Below, piece after piece: positions 50,280 to 56,556 of a DNA stretch of 64,000 bases (position 1 is the first letter of the stretch; the number at the start of each line of letters is the position of its first letter). The stretch lies in IMG/VR virus record IMGVR_UViG_3300008108_000181, positions 17,197 to 81,196 of that record. The stretch is one strand, 5' to 3'. A program made the translations under genes and the position numbers. This DNA is from a virus. Below the pieces are notes generated by a model. That model saw only the letters and a program-made list of their open reading frames with translations. It had not been told where the DNA came from and ran no database searches.

Positions 50280-50603
50280 TTACCATTTACCAGCTGGACA
50301 TTGAGATTGACGAGAAAGAGTTTTAGCTGCAATGTTACACCCACACCCACTTACCATTTGATTCGTTTTTTGATTAAGAATCATTTTGTTAGGGTCACAA
50401 GTATTATCGGTTCGTATAGAACATGCATTGCAATGAAGTAATCTTGATTCAGCTAACTTACGAGTTTCTTCATCTAATAAACCAAAATTAGATTTAACTA
50501 GATTTCCCCACCCATCGAGTATTTCACTTAATTTTCCCATAATGCTATTTAATTGTGCTCCTCCTCTTGGGCTCGAACCAAGGACCCCATGATTAACAGT
50601 CAT
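50280..50603 (-). CDS. Small zinc-ribbon-like cysteine protein, second copy
   Basis: A 107-aa reading frame; the first residues overlap the tRNA-Asn, so the true start is probably the ATG MGKLSEILDGWGNLV at about 50540. LLHCNACSIRTDNTCDPNK, MVSGCGCNIAAK and SQCPAGKW give the C-x2-C / C / C-x-C / C pattern shared with the protein at 39210-39491. Likely a zinc-binding phage protein of unknown role. Confidence 0.65.
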   Translation of the reverse strand: MTVNHGVLGSSPRGGAQLNSIMGKLSEILDGWGNLVKSNFGLLDEETRKLAESRLLHCNACSIRTDNTCDPNKMILNQKTNQMVSGCGCNIAAKTLSRQSQCPAGKW

Positions 50604-50631
50604 GTGCTCTAACCAGCTGAGCTAAGGAGGA
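50558..50631 (-). tRNA. tRNA-Asn(GTT)
   Basis: 74 nt. Acceptor TCCTCCT/AGGAGGA, D arm AGCTCAGCTGGTTAGAGC, anticodon loop CTGTTAA in CATGA/TCATG stem, T arm with GGTTCGAGCC. 3' CCA is not encoded. Confidence 0.95.
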
Positions 50632-50644
50632 ATGTTTGCTGGTA

Positions 50645-50717
50645 AGGATGGATTCGAACCACCACGAGGACTTTAGCCAAAGGACATTGCATGCATTGTG
50701 GTCAACCCATTATCCTT
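50645..50717 (-). tRNA. Aberrant tRNA-like element (anticodon unresolved)
   Basis: 73 nt. It has a T arm GGTTCGAATCC and termini that pair (AAGGAT/ATCCTT), but the D arm and anticodon arm do not fold into standard shape: the best central hairpin is CTTT-GGCT-AAAG and the loop has no U33. It could be a degenerate tRNA or a tRNA-like RNA. Confidence 0.4.
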
Positions 50718-50792
50718 CGTTTATCAGTTACTCCCCACCCCCGAGCTCACTTCCAGTTCCCAATCGAGTTCTTTCGTCATAGAATATCATTG

Positions 50793-50877
50793 CAGAGGAG
50801 GAGGGATTCGAACCCCCGTTACCTTTCAGTAAAACGGTTTTCAAGACCGCCGCGTTCAACCGCTCTGCCACTCCTCT
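50793..50877 (-). tRNA. tRNA-Ser(TGA)
   Basis: 85 nt class II tRNA. Acceptor AGAGGAG/CTCCTCT, discriminator G, anticodon loop CTTGAAA, a long variable arm, T arm GGGGGTTCGAATCCCTC. Confidence 0.95.
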
Positions 50878-50880
50878 AAA

Positions 50881-50972
50881 TAGGAATGAGTATTTGCAAC
50901 TACTCAATCCCGAACATGACTTACTCTGGGACGCTGTTCTCATGGGTAGCGTAGTAAGTACTGTTGACTAAT
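50881..50972. other. Spacer between HNH gene and tRNA-Ser
   Basis: A 92-base stretch without ORF. It contains no recognisable T arm, promoter or hairpin. It may be the processed spacer of the tRNA transcript. Confidence 0.3.
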
Positions 50973-51374
50973 TTATCTATATGTTCTACTTGATTTACGA
51001 TTACCAATATTTTTGTAGGTATTGGTAAGTGAATGACAATTAGGACACACTACTCTTAAATTATTTATATTGTTATTATATGCATCTCCATCAATATGGT
51101 CTATTTCTAATGGACTTTTACCGGTATATTTATTGACTTCATCCCAACCACATTTAGAACACTTGTGATTAGATTTATCAATTAAATATCTATTCATCCA
51201 AACTGGTACTGAGTTGCCACCTTTTTGAATAATATTATTACCACTTAACCATTCATTCAGTTTAAGTTTTGTTTGATACTCTCCCTGACATTTATTACCA
51301 CAATAAACATTATTATTTGGAATTGCTTTTTCACAATTTAAACATTTTTTTTCTAATTTTTCTCTATTTCTCAT
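50973..51374 (-). CDS. HNH homing-type endonuclease in the tRNA cluster
   Basis: A 133-aa HNH nuclease. N-terminal zinc knuckle CLNCEKAIPNNNVYCGNKCQ; a second pair in HKCSKCGWDE; the HNH core PLEIDHIDGDAYNNNINNL with catalytic His, and CPNCHSLTNTY at the end. It stands between tRNA-Ser and tRNA-Thr, a common place for phage homing endonucleases, and has its own late-type TATATTTATATT box 17 bases upstream, so it is probably transcribed independently. Confidence 0.9.
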   Translation of the reverse strand: MRNREKLEKKCLNCEKAIPNNNVYCGNKCQGEYQTKLKLNEWLSGNNIIQKGGNSVPVWMNRYLIDKSNHKCSKCGWDEVNKYTGKSPLEIDHIDGDAYNNNINNLRVVCPNCHSLTNTYKNIGNRKSSRTYR

Positions 51375-51391
51375 TGGTATACCTATTCTTT

Positions 51392-51403
51392 AATATAAAT
51401 ATA
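51392..51403 (-). promoter_or_regulatory. Late-type promoter box TATATTTATATT
   Basis: Coding-strand TATATTTATATT, 17 bases upstream of the HNH ATG at 51374. It differs from consensus only in the last base. Confidence 0.55.
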
Positions 51404-51429
51404 GGTTTACCAAATAAAACATCAAAAAG

Positions 51430-51501
51430 AGCTCCCACTCGGAATCGAACCAAGTTATCATGATTACAAGTCATGTGCATCGCCAGCAATGCTTTAGGAG
51501 C
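51430..51501 (-). tRNA. tRNA-Thr(TGT)
   Basis: 72 nt. Acceptor GCTCCTA/TGGGAGC, anticodon loop CTTGTAA in CATGA/TCATG, T arm CTTGGTTCGATTCCGAG. CCA not encoded. Confidence 0.93.
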
Positions 51502-51527
51502 TTTAACTATCGTTCTATTTAATTGAT

Positions 51528-51935
51528 TTACCCTTTCAGTAAATCTTTTTGTTTAATTTTATTTTCTAATTTATCTAAACGAGAATCTAATAAAGATAAA
51601 ACATCTTTTTCATTTTCATCTATATTAGATTGTACCTCTCGTATTTCTTCATCAATTCTTCTATGCAAAATATCTTTTGTATCACCAATAAAATCTAATG
51701 CATCTTTTAATTGAAGTTGTAAATCTCTTACTTCATTATCAATCCTACGATGTACATCATCTGATACATCCTCAACTCTACGATGTAGATTACTAACCTC
51801 ATCGTTTGAACTTCTTTCTAAGAATTGAACTTCTTCTTTCAACTCTTTTACTAAAGTACCTACCCTAACAATAACCACAACCCCTAATACTAAAAGAACT
51901 GTGACCACTCCTAAAACAAAATATACTATTTCCAT
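51528..51935 (-). CDS. Membrane-anchored coiled-coil protein with LHRRID repeats
   Basis: A 135-aa protein. One N-terminal membrane segment (residues ~4-24, VYFVLGVVTVLLVLGVVVIV), then a long coiled coil with repeats VHRRIDNEV, LHRRIDEEI and LHRRVEDV. The heptad phase is continuous. It lies inside the tRNA cluster between tRNA-Thr and tRNA-Glu. Role unknown; such membrane-bound coiled coils may form a scaffold in the infected cell. Confidence 0.65.
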   Translation of the reverse strand: MEIVYFVLGVVTVLLVLGVVVIVRVGTLVKELKEEVQFLERSSNDEVSNLHRRVEDVSDDVHRRIDNEVRDLQLQLKDALDFIGDTKDILHRRIDEEIREVQSNIDENEKDVLSLLDSRLDKLENKIKQKDLLKG

Positions 51936-51984
51936 AATTTTTTCTTTTTTTTAAGTTATACAATATGTGAAAGAACGATAGTTG

Positions 51985-52056
51985 TACTCGATACGGGAAT
52001 CGAACCCGTGTTTTATCCGTGAAAGGGATACGTCCTAACCCCTAGACGAACCGAGC
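51985..52056 (-). tRNA. tRNA-Glu(TTC)
   Basis: 72 nt. Acceptor GCTCGGT/ATCGAGT with two G-T pairs, D arm TCGTCTAGGGGTTAGGA, anticodon loop CTTTCAC, T arm ACGGGTTCGATTCCCGT. Confidence 0.93.
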
Positions 52057-52076
52057 AGGGTAATCATAATAATGAG

Positions 52077-52159
52077 TATCAGGAGCGGGAATCGAACCCG
52101 CACAGCCAATGGCCAACAGATTTTAAGTCTGTCGTGTCTACCTATTCCACCACCCCGAC
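52077..52159 (-). tRNA. tRNA-Leu(TAA)
   Basis: 83 nt class II tRNA. Acceptor GTCGGGG/TCCTGAT with G-T pairs, anticodon loop CTTAAAA in ACAGA/TCTGT, variable arm GGCCATTGGC, T arm GCGGGTTCGATTCCCGC. Two promoters lie just upstream. Confidence 0.93.
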
Positions 52160-52180
52160 ATTTCTTCGTATAAGAACTTG

Positions 52181-52192
52181 TATATAAATATA
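52181..52192 (-). promoter_or_regulatory. Late-type promoter box upstream of tRNA-Leu
   Basis: A perfect TATATTTATATA on the coding strand, 21 bases before the tRNA-Leu 5' end. As no protein start follows, this copy supports a promoter rather than a translation role for the motif. Confidence 0.62.
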
Positions 52193-52199
52193 TACAATA

Positions 52200-52231
52200 C
52201 AAATATACGAAATTTATTTTACAATTCCAAA
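52200..52231 (-). promoter_or_regulatory. Host-type promoter upstream of tRNA-Leu
   Basis: Coding-strand TTTG (52228-52231), spacer of 20 containing GAATTGTAAAA, TATATTTG (52200-52207). It lies immediately upstream of the late-type box, so the tRNA cluster can be made both early and late. Confidence 0.75.
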
Positions 52232-52308
52232 CTTGTAGTTTAGTTAGAAAGTCAGTTGGATAATAAACATATCCAACCGAACTAACTAAACGAACACGTC
52301 TGGGGGAG

Positions 52309-52382
52309 TGGGCCCACTTGGAATCGAACCAAGCACCTACTGATTATGAGTCAGTTGCTCTAACCGAATGAGCTATAGGCCC
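52309..52382 (-). tRNA. tRNA-Met(CAT) (or tRNA-Ile2)
   Basis: 74 nt. Acceptor GGGCCTA/TGGGCCC, D arm TAGCTCATTCGGTTAGAGC, anticodon loop CTCATAA, T arm CTTGGTTCGATTCCAAG. Base modification of the CAT anticodon could make it Ile; the first base pair is G-C, so it is not a typical initiator. Confidence 0.92.
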
Positions 52383-52442
52383 TTAATTTTATATTTATCC
52401 AAAACTACTTTTTTTAAAGAGATTTGGAAGATTATAAATCGT

Positions 52443-52515
52443 GGGTGATTACTGGGATTCGAACCCAAACTAAAAGAACCACAAACTTTCGTGCTACCTT
52501 TACACCATAATCACC
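52443..52515 (-). tRNA. tRNA-His(GTG)
   Basis: 73 nt. Acceptor GGTGATT/AATCACC, discriminator C as in His tRNAs, D arm TGGTGTAAAGGTAGCA, anticodon loop TTGTGGT, T arm TTGGGTTCGAATCCCAG. The anticodon stem has one T-T mismatch. Confidence 0.88.
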
Positions 52516-52517
52516 AT

Positions 52518-52916
52518 TTAGTATTTACTCTTTACTTTTACTACATTCCAATCCATTTCACTATCCTTATTCAATCTAAAGTAATAATGACCACCAGTAG
52601 AATACGCTCTGAACTTTAGCATCCAAAAGATTGTATTTTCTAATTCACCGATTATAGATTCATTACCACTCCATCCTATGGTATGTAATTCAAGCATACC
52701 ATCTTCTTCTTTATATCCATAATCATAATACCACAATTCTTTAATGTAGTTTAGGAGTTGGGTATAATCAGTAGTATTGAAGAACTTACCATATACTAAC
52801 TCACCATCAATCTTTTCACTACCCCAATTACGAATATACTTCAGTGCCTCATCAGTTGGGTAACCATCCTCATCGAACAAATAGAATGGGTATATATAAT
52901 CTAATTTGGTTTCCAT
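52518..52916 (-). CDS. Phage conserved hypothetical protein, 132 aa
   Basis: A 132-aa protein. ELVYGKFFNTTDYTQLLNYIKELWYYDYGY and ELHTIGWSGNESIIGEL, NTIFWMLKFRAYSTGGHYYFRL have the feel of a compact soluble domain with many aromatics; similar proteins occur in phages with unknown function. It sits between tRNA-Gln and tRNA-His inside the tRNA cluster and ends three bases before tRNA-His. Confidence 0.62.
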   Translation of the reverse strand: METKLDYIYPFYLFDEDGYPTDEALKYIRNWGSEKIDGELVYGKFFNTTDYTQLLNYIKELWYYDYGYKEEDGMLELHTIGWSGNESIIGELENTIFWMLKFRAYSTGGHYYFRLNKDSEMDWNVVKVKSKY

Positions 52917-52931
52917 AATTTTATTTTAATG

Positions 52932-53002
52932 TTATCCTACAAGGATTCGAACCTCGAACAACTGAACCAAAATCAGTAGTGTTACCGTTACACCATAGGA
53001 TA
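52932..53002 (-). tRNA. tRNA-Gln(TTG)
   Basis: 71 nt. Acceptor TATCCTA/TAGGATA, D arm TGGTGTAACGGTAACA, anticodon loop TTTTGGT in CTGA/TCAG stem, T arm CGAGGTTCGAATCCTTG. Confidence 0.93.
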
Positions 53003-53067
53003 ATGTTTAGATTTGTAAAACTCATCCCTAACGGGGTAAAGAAACTCCATCTAATAAGTTTTTTGCG

Positions 53068-53158
53068 TAGTCAGGACAGGATTCGAACCTGTACTCCCCA
53101 TTACAGGGAGCGTGATACAGCCACCAATGTAGCTGTGGCACCCAATTGCCACCTGACT
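53068..53158 (-). tRNA. Aberrant class II tRNA-like gene (possibly Tyr GTA)
   Basis: 91 nt. Acceptor AGTCAGG/CCTGACT is perfect and the T arm ACAGGTTCGAATCCTGT is canonical. Between them lie three hairpins: GTGGCA/TGCCAC, CAGCTAC/GTGGCTG with an ATTG loop, and CTCC-CTGTAAT-GGGG. If the last is the anticodon arm it reads GTA (Tyr), but then an extra 20-nt hairpin sits in the D region and no variable arm remains. It has its own host-type promoter (53211-53242), so it is probably expressed. Confidence 0.55.
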
Positions 53159-53210
53159 ATTTTATTTCAATTTCGGTAGGAGAACTTCTTTCTCCCTTAA
53201 CTCAACAATA

Positions 53211-53242
53211 CAAAGATACGAAAAAGATTTCATATTTCCTAA
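53211..53242 (-). promoter_or_regulatory. Host-type promoter upstream of the aberrant tRNA
   Basis: Coding-strand TTAG (53239-53242), 20-base spacer with GAAATATGAA, TATCTTTG (53211-53218). It directs transcription into the tRNA-like gene at 53068-53158 about 45 bases below. Confidence 0.55.
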
Positions 53243-53263
53243 TGTTTTATTAAATAAAAAACC

Positions 53264-53312
53264 CCAACTTAATTAAAGTTAGGGTTTCTAAAAATCGGTT
53301 GATTTTTAGAAA
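53264..53312 (-). terminator. Double hairpin terminator after lipoprotein gene
   Basis: Directly after the stop comes a perfect 12-bp stem TTTCTAAAAATC/GATTTTTAGAAA (53285-53296 and 53301-53312), then a second, slightly imperfect hairpin around ACCCCAACTT/AAGTTAGGGT and a T-rich tract. It separates the lipoprotein gene from the tRNA cluster. Confidence 0.78.
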
Positions 53313-53522
53313 TTACTTCACTGACTGCTCAGAAACTGGCTCAGCTACTTCTTCACCTGCAGCTGCACCGGCAACTTCAAGAGTTTCTTCAGTTTGTACG
53401 GCTGCGGAATCAACTTGTACTGAATCAACTGCTACAGAGTCAGTTCCTTCAGATTGAACTCCTTTACCACCACAAGCAACCATTACTGTTGCAAGTACTG
53501 CGAATAGAAATACTTTTTTCAT
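53313..53522 (-). CDS. Small phage lipoprotein
   Basis: A 69-aa protein with a lipoprotein signal peptide MKKVFLFAVLATVMVACGG (lipobox Cys17). The mature 52 residues are Val/Ala/Glu/Ser-rich and acidic, without Cys, and probably disordered. Phage lipoproteins can block receptors (as Llp in T5) or act as spanins. No inner-membrane spanin partner is evident next to it. It forms a single unit with a 190-base leader and a double terminator. Confidence 0.78.
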   Translation of the reverse strand: MKKVFLFAVLATVMVACGGKGVQSEGTDSVAVDSVQVDSAAVQTEETLEVAGAAAGEEVAEPVSEQSVK

Positions 53523-53714
53523 TTTTCTTTTTTTTTAATTGTTAAACATTTGTTTTACTACATAAATTGATTTAGACCTTCTAAATCTTTTTATACTCTT
53601 TTTTAACTCGTATAATAAGTATAACGAATTAATAAAAACATTAAAAATCCAACCCGAGTATCTTTCATCACCTATAAGGATTTATGAATATTTGATGTTT
53701 TCAATTTACTTTTA
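53523..53714. other. Long leader of the lipoprotein gene
   Basis: About 190 bases between the promoter at 53715-53746 and the lipoprotein ATG. No ORF of note. It holds an A-rich tract directly before the start and an imperfect palindrome near CGTATAATAAGTATAACG. A regulated leader is possible but no known riboswitch pattern is seen. Confidence 0.35.
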
Positions 53715-53746
53715 CAAAGATACGAAACTTTTTTCAGAATTCCTAA
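53715..53746 (-). promoter_or_regulatory. Host-type promoter, lipoprotein unit
   Basis: Coding-strand TTAG (53743-53746), spacer containing GAATTCTGAA, TATCTTTG (53715-53722). -33 deviates from TTTG. Confidence 0.55.
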
Positions 53747-53753
53747 TGCTTTG

Positions 53754-54020
53754 TTAAAATCTTTTCGATATTTTTAAAATTAATTCTTGTTCTTCATCTG
53801 TCAAGGATAGAAAGTTTGAACTAATCTTACCTAGTTGTTCTCTAAACAACTGCTCATTCAAACTTACATTATCATAATCGGACCCAGCGTAGATTTGTTT
53901 TTCCAATTCAGTTTGGTAATATCCATCTATATAGAGTTCGTCTACTAGTTCTTGTTTTTCATGTGAGGATAATCCATCAATAATTTCATCCAAATCAATA
54001 TCCATGTTAATGTATGCCAT
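53754..54020 (-). CDS. Hypothetical acidic helical protein, 88 aa
   Basis: MAYINMDIDLDEIIDGLSSHEKQELVDELYIDGY at the start. The frame is open from 54032, but the promoter -7 box ends 10 bases above that ATG, so the ATG at 54020 is a better start. Acidic, helical, no cysteine. Proteins of this type occur in other phages; function unknown. Confidence 0.6.
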   Translation of the reverse strand: MAYINMDIDLDEIIDGLSSHEKQELVDELYIDGYYQTELEKQIYAGSDYDNVSLNEQLFREQLGKISSNFLSLTDEEQELILKISKRF

Positions 54021-54041
54021 AGTTTTTCTCATTTTGTTTTA

Positions 54042-54073
54042 CAAATATACGAAAAAAAATTCAGAATTCCTAC
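54042..54073 (-). promoter_or_regulatory. Host-type promoter
   Basis: Coding-strand GTAG (54070-54073), spacer with GAATTCTGAA, TATATTTG (54042-54049). It sets the start of the 88-aa gene at 54020. Confidence 0.6.
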
Positions 54074-54078
54074 TACTT

Positions 54079-55014
54079 CTAAAAGATATTTTTAATATAT
54101 GGTATAGGGTTTATTTCAGTTGTATCCTTCTCAATATGCTCTAATATGGAATCTGCTAAGTATTGATGCTGTATTAATGTTGGGTGTTCGTTTTTAGTAT
54201 TTGGAAATTCCTTATCGATTCTTTTATGTGGAAAGGTACATTCCCATTCTTCATAATATTTGTAATAGTTTCCATCATACCCCTTTAAAGGTACGAGTAA
54301 TGATTCTATGTAAGAATTATTGCGTATATGGTCAAATGATGTAGAATTACACCACGAATCAATCAGATAAAGTTTTGCAGTTTTCTGATACTTTTTAAGT
54401 TGTTCTATGTGGTACTCGAGATTTCTCTGTCTATGTGGATGAAATATAAAATCAACATAAGTTATAATATCACCTTGTTTTTCCCACTCTAACATTTTTT
54501 GAAAATTGAATTTAGGAATACCTTCATATTTTTCCAAATAATCAATTCTACTTTGTGTCCATTCATCTATTGGTTCATTATTAATAACTTTATGAACGTA
54601 ATCAACATAGACATTAAATGGTTTGGGTCTGTCTATTTTACAAAAATCACAATTACAATTAATATCAGAATGTAAAAAATTTCTATCAATTGAAGTAAAA
54701 AAATGTATAATATATTTTGTATCTAAACTTAAATTCTCTTCAATTAGTAATCGTGATGAATGCCAATCTCCTCCATTATCTTTTCTAACAATTGATTTTA
54801 AACCAAGTTTTTTTTCTATTAATCCTGCAAATCTATTCTCTTCTCTAAATTTTATTGATTCAGGAGTTTGTTTATACAACAATCCTCCAGATTCACTATC
54901 ATCAACCCACTCATTATAAACTTCTCGTTGAGATTTCCAATACGGAGTATCTATGTAAAGTTCCAATCCTTCTCCCCATACAAAAGAGTCACCGGAATAA
55001 ATTATATTATTCAT
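54079..55014 (-). CDS. SGNH-hydrolase-like protein
   Basis: A 311-aa protein. NIIYSGDSFVWGEGLEL (residues 3-19) is an SGNH block I with the nucleophile Ser, as in the 206-aa protein at 33.6 kb. DNGGDWHSSRLLIEE (~78-92) may be block III with the Asn replaced; the block V Asp/His are not assigned. CNCDFCKIDRP (~119-129) adds a Cys cluster. Likely an esterase acting on an unknown ester, low specificity by eye. It is unusually long for a stand-alone SGNH domain. Confidence 0.6.
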   Translation of the reverse strand: MNNIIYSGDSFVWGEGLELYIDTPYWKSQREVYNEWVDDSESGGLLYKQTPESIKFREENRFAGLIEKKLGLKSIVRKDNGGDWHSSRLLIEENLSLDTKYIIHFFTSIDRNFLHSDINCNCDFCKIDRPKPFNVYVDYVHKVINNEPIDEWTQSRIDYLEKYEGIPKFNFQKMLEWEKQGDIITYVDFIFHPHRQRNLEYHIEQLKKYQKTAKLYLIDSWCNSTSFDHIRNNSYIESLLVPLKGYDGNYYKYYEEWECTFPHKRIDKEFPNTKNEHPTLIQHQYLADSILEHIEKDTTEINPIPYIKNIF

Positions 55015-55067
55015 TATTGCTGTATTGATTTTTTATTAATAATAGATATTTAGAATTCTAATTTATT

Positions 55068-55292
55068 TTAAATAATCTTAACATCGAATCCATTTAGAAA
55101 CATATATTCCTCTATTATTTCTAAATCATGAAACTCACCTTCCTTTACAACTGCATGACCTTTGGTTGCCATGGTAAATGCAATTTGTTCACACTGGATT
55201 TCCTCGTGTTCGGTTATATCCCAAATGGCATCAATTGTCTCATCGATTGTTTTGTAGGGTGTATCGTATATAACTAATTTACGAGGTTCCAT
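55068..55292 (-). CDS. ClpS-like adaptor protein
   Basis: A 74-aa protein. KLVIYDTPYKTIDETIDAIWDITEHEEIQCEQIAFTMATKGHAVVKEG has the layout of ClpS: a strand and an Asp in the N-degron loop, a first helix, then a helix with E-Q-x-x-x-x-M/T...G-x-A-V-V-x-x-G, the most conserved ClpS signature. ClpS delivers N-degron substrates to ClpAP. A phage ClpS could redirect host proteolysis. It overlaps nothing and follows the membrane protein stop by two bases. The assignment is motif-based and moderate. Confidence 0.6.
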   Translation of the reverse strand: MEPRKLVIYDTPYKTIDETIDAIWDITEHEEIQCEQIAFTMATKGHAVVKEGEFHDLEIIEEYMFLNGFDVKII

Positions 55293-55294
55293 TG

Positions 55295-55630
55295 TTATTG
55301 TAAGAAAGTTATTAGATAAGGTGATATTTTATATCCAACATACGCACCTAATGCGGTTGGGACTGGGAATACTATAAACTTACCCAAATCAGTAACATAC
55401 TTTGGTCTGTTTACAATCTTACCCAAGAAGAAGTAGAATATCATATAAGAGATAAGAACCGCCATATCAATTCTTAAACTAACTGCTACGATTACAACTG
55501 CACCCAAAAATCCATATAGGAAGTTGTATAACACTCCATCAATCCAAACTTCTTGTGGTGATGATGAATTGTAATCTTCTACTATGGTAGATAAGGGTAA
55601 TTTCTTTTTTCTTCTTAATTTACTTTCCAT
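55295..55630 (-). CDS. Three-pass membrane protein, 111 aa
   Basis: A 111-aa protein with a basic N-terminus and three membrane segments (about residues 33-50, 52-70, 88-108). FYFFLGKIVNRPKYVTDLGKFIVFPVP joins the last two. The start overlaps the upstream small-family gene by 11 bases. Function unknown. Confidence 0.6.
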   Translation of the reverse strand: MESKLRRKKKLPLSTIVEDYNSSSPQEVWIDGVLYNFLYGFLGAVVIVAVSLRIDMAVLISYMIFYFFLGKIVNRPKYVTDLGKFIVFPVPTALGAYVGYKISPYLITFLQ

Positions 55631-55943
55631 TAGTGTAATCGTTTAACTTTTTAACTGCTTTGTTTAATCGTGTTTCTTGTATATATCTATCTCTCATTTC
55701 ATTTAGAAACACTTGTTGTTCTTTGGTATAGAATTGTACTCTTGATATTTCCGATAATTCATCTATCCGATTTCTCCAAATAGGTTCTTGTGGGGTCCCG
55801 AATGGGTGTGGTTGTTTTAATTTCTCTATACACCAATCTCGAAGGATAATGATTGCTCTTTTCTTGTCATCGGTAATCAGGTAATCCTCCCAATAACCCG
55901 AACTCAAATTATTCAAGTTCATCAGAATTTGTTTCATATCCAT
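55620..55943 (-). CDS. Small-protein family member (107 aa)
   Basis: Contains the family pattern: IIILRDWCIEKLKQ, then ISRVQFYTKEQQVFLNEMRDRYIQ, i.e. W, a helix, a turn, and L-N-E-x-R-x-x-Y-I. It is longer at the N-terminus than the copies at 61-62 kb and ends in a basic helix. Function unknown; see the finding on the dispersed family. Confidence 0.62.
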   Translation of the reverse strand: MDMKQILMNLNNLSSGYWEDYLITDDKKRAIIILRDWCIEKLKQPHPFGTPQEPIWRNRIDELSEISRVQFYTKEQQVFLNEMRDRYIQETRLNKAVKKLNDYTNGK

Positions 55944-55970
55944 ACTCGTCCGCTTTTGTCGGTCAAACTT

Positions 55971-56243
55971 TTAATTTTTAAATGGATCCCTTTTTATTGA
56001 TAGTTGCTCTCTTCTCTCCATCTCCAATGCTTTCAACCTCTGTCCTCGTATCAACTTAATTAAGTGTACTAGGATGATTATCCCATTCAAGGTCATTACC
56101 GATACCTCATCGTTATAATAACCCCACAATGCCCATCCCATACATCCTACGGAGTTGACTACTCTCATCTTCACCCCATCGAATCCAAACGATGATAGTG
56201 TCACTATGGTGGATATCCATCCTAATAATTCTATTGGTGTCAT
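55971..56243 (-). CDS. Membrane protein resembling SemiSWEET/YgjV half-transporter
   Basis: A 90-aa protein with three membrane segments. LGWISTIVTLSSFGFDGVKMRVVNSVGCMGWALWGYY and LNGIIILVHLIKLIRG follow the PQ-loop/SemiSWEET-like layout with a conserved small-residue turn before the second helix and an Asn in the third. SemiSWEETs work as dimers and move sugars; phage copies have unknown cargo. The C-terminal tail is charged and cytoplasmic. Family assignment is moderate. Confidence 0.55.
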   Translation of the reverse strand: MTPIELLGWISTIVTLSSFGFDGVKMRVVNSVGCMGWALWGYYNDEVSVMTLNGIIILVHLIKLIRGQRLKALEMERREQLSIKRDPFKN

Positions 56244-56249
56244 ACTGAG

Positions 56250-56546
56250 TTAGAAAGGTAGTGTGTCTTTATCTTTTAAATATAAGTAACGGATGTGATT
56301 GATAATGAATCTATCTTCTTCATCGTACCCATCTTGTTTAAGTATCTTTACTATCAAACTTATATACTCCATTACTTGTAGTGGGTCAATTGATAGAACT
56401 GTATTTGATGATAGGGATGATTTGTTAGTCATCATCCAATCTTGGAGTTTGACTAAAAACTTTTGTTGAGCTGGGGATAAGACATATCGTGTGAATTGTG
56501 TCCCATATCCTAGTCCATTGGTTGTGTTTGTAGTTTGAGTACTCAT
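56250..56546 (-). CDS. Small-protein family member (98 aa)
   Basis: LSPAQQKFLVKLQDWMMTNK, then a variable middle, IVKILKQDGYDEEDRFIINHIRYLYLK: the same W...GY...hydrophobic-N-x-x-R order as the copies at 49986 and 61-62 kb. It has a longer Thr-rich N-terminus. Function unknown. Confidence 0.62.
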   Translation of the reverse strand: MSTQTTNTTNGLGYGTQFTRYVLSPAQQKFLVKLQDWMMTNKSSLSSNTVLSIDPLQVMEYISLIVKILKQDGYDEEDRFIINHIRYLYLKDKDTLPF

Positions 56547-56556
56547 TCGTTCTTAA

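Noticed and set aside
50728-50943. 71-codon minus-strand frame across tRNA-Ser
   Set aside because: It is the tRNA read in one frame.
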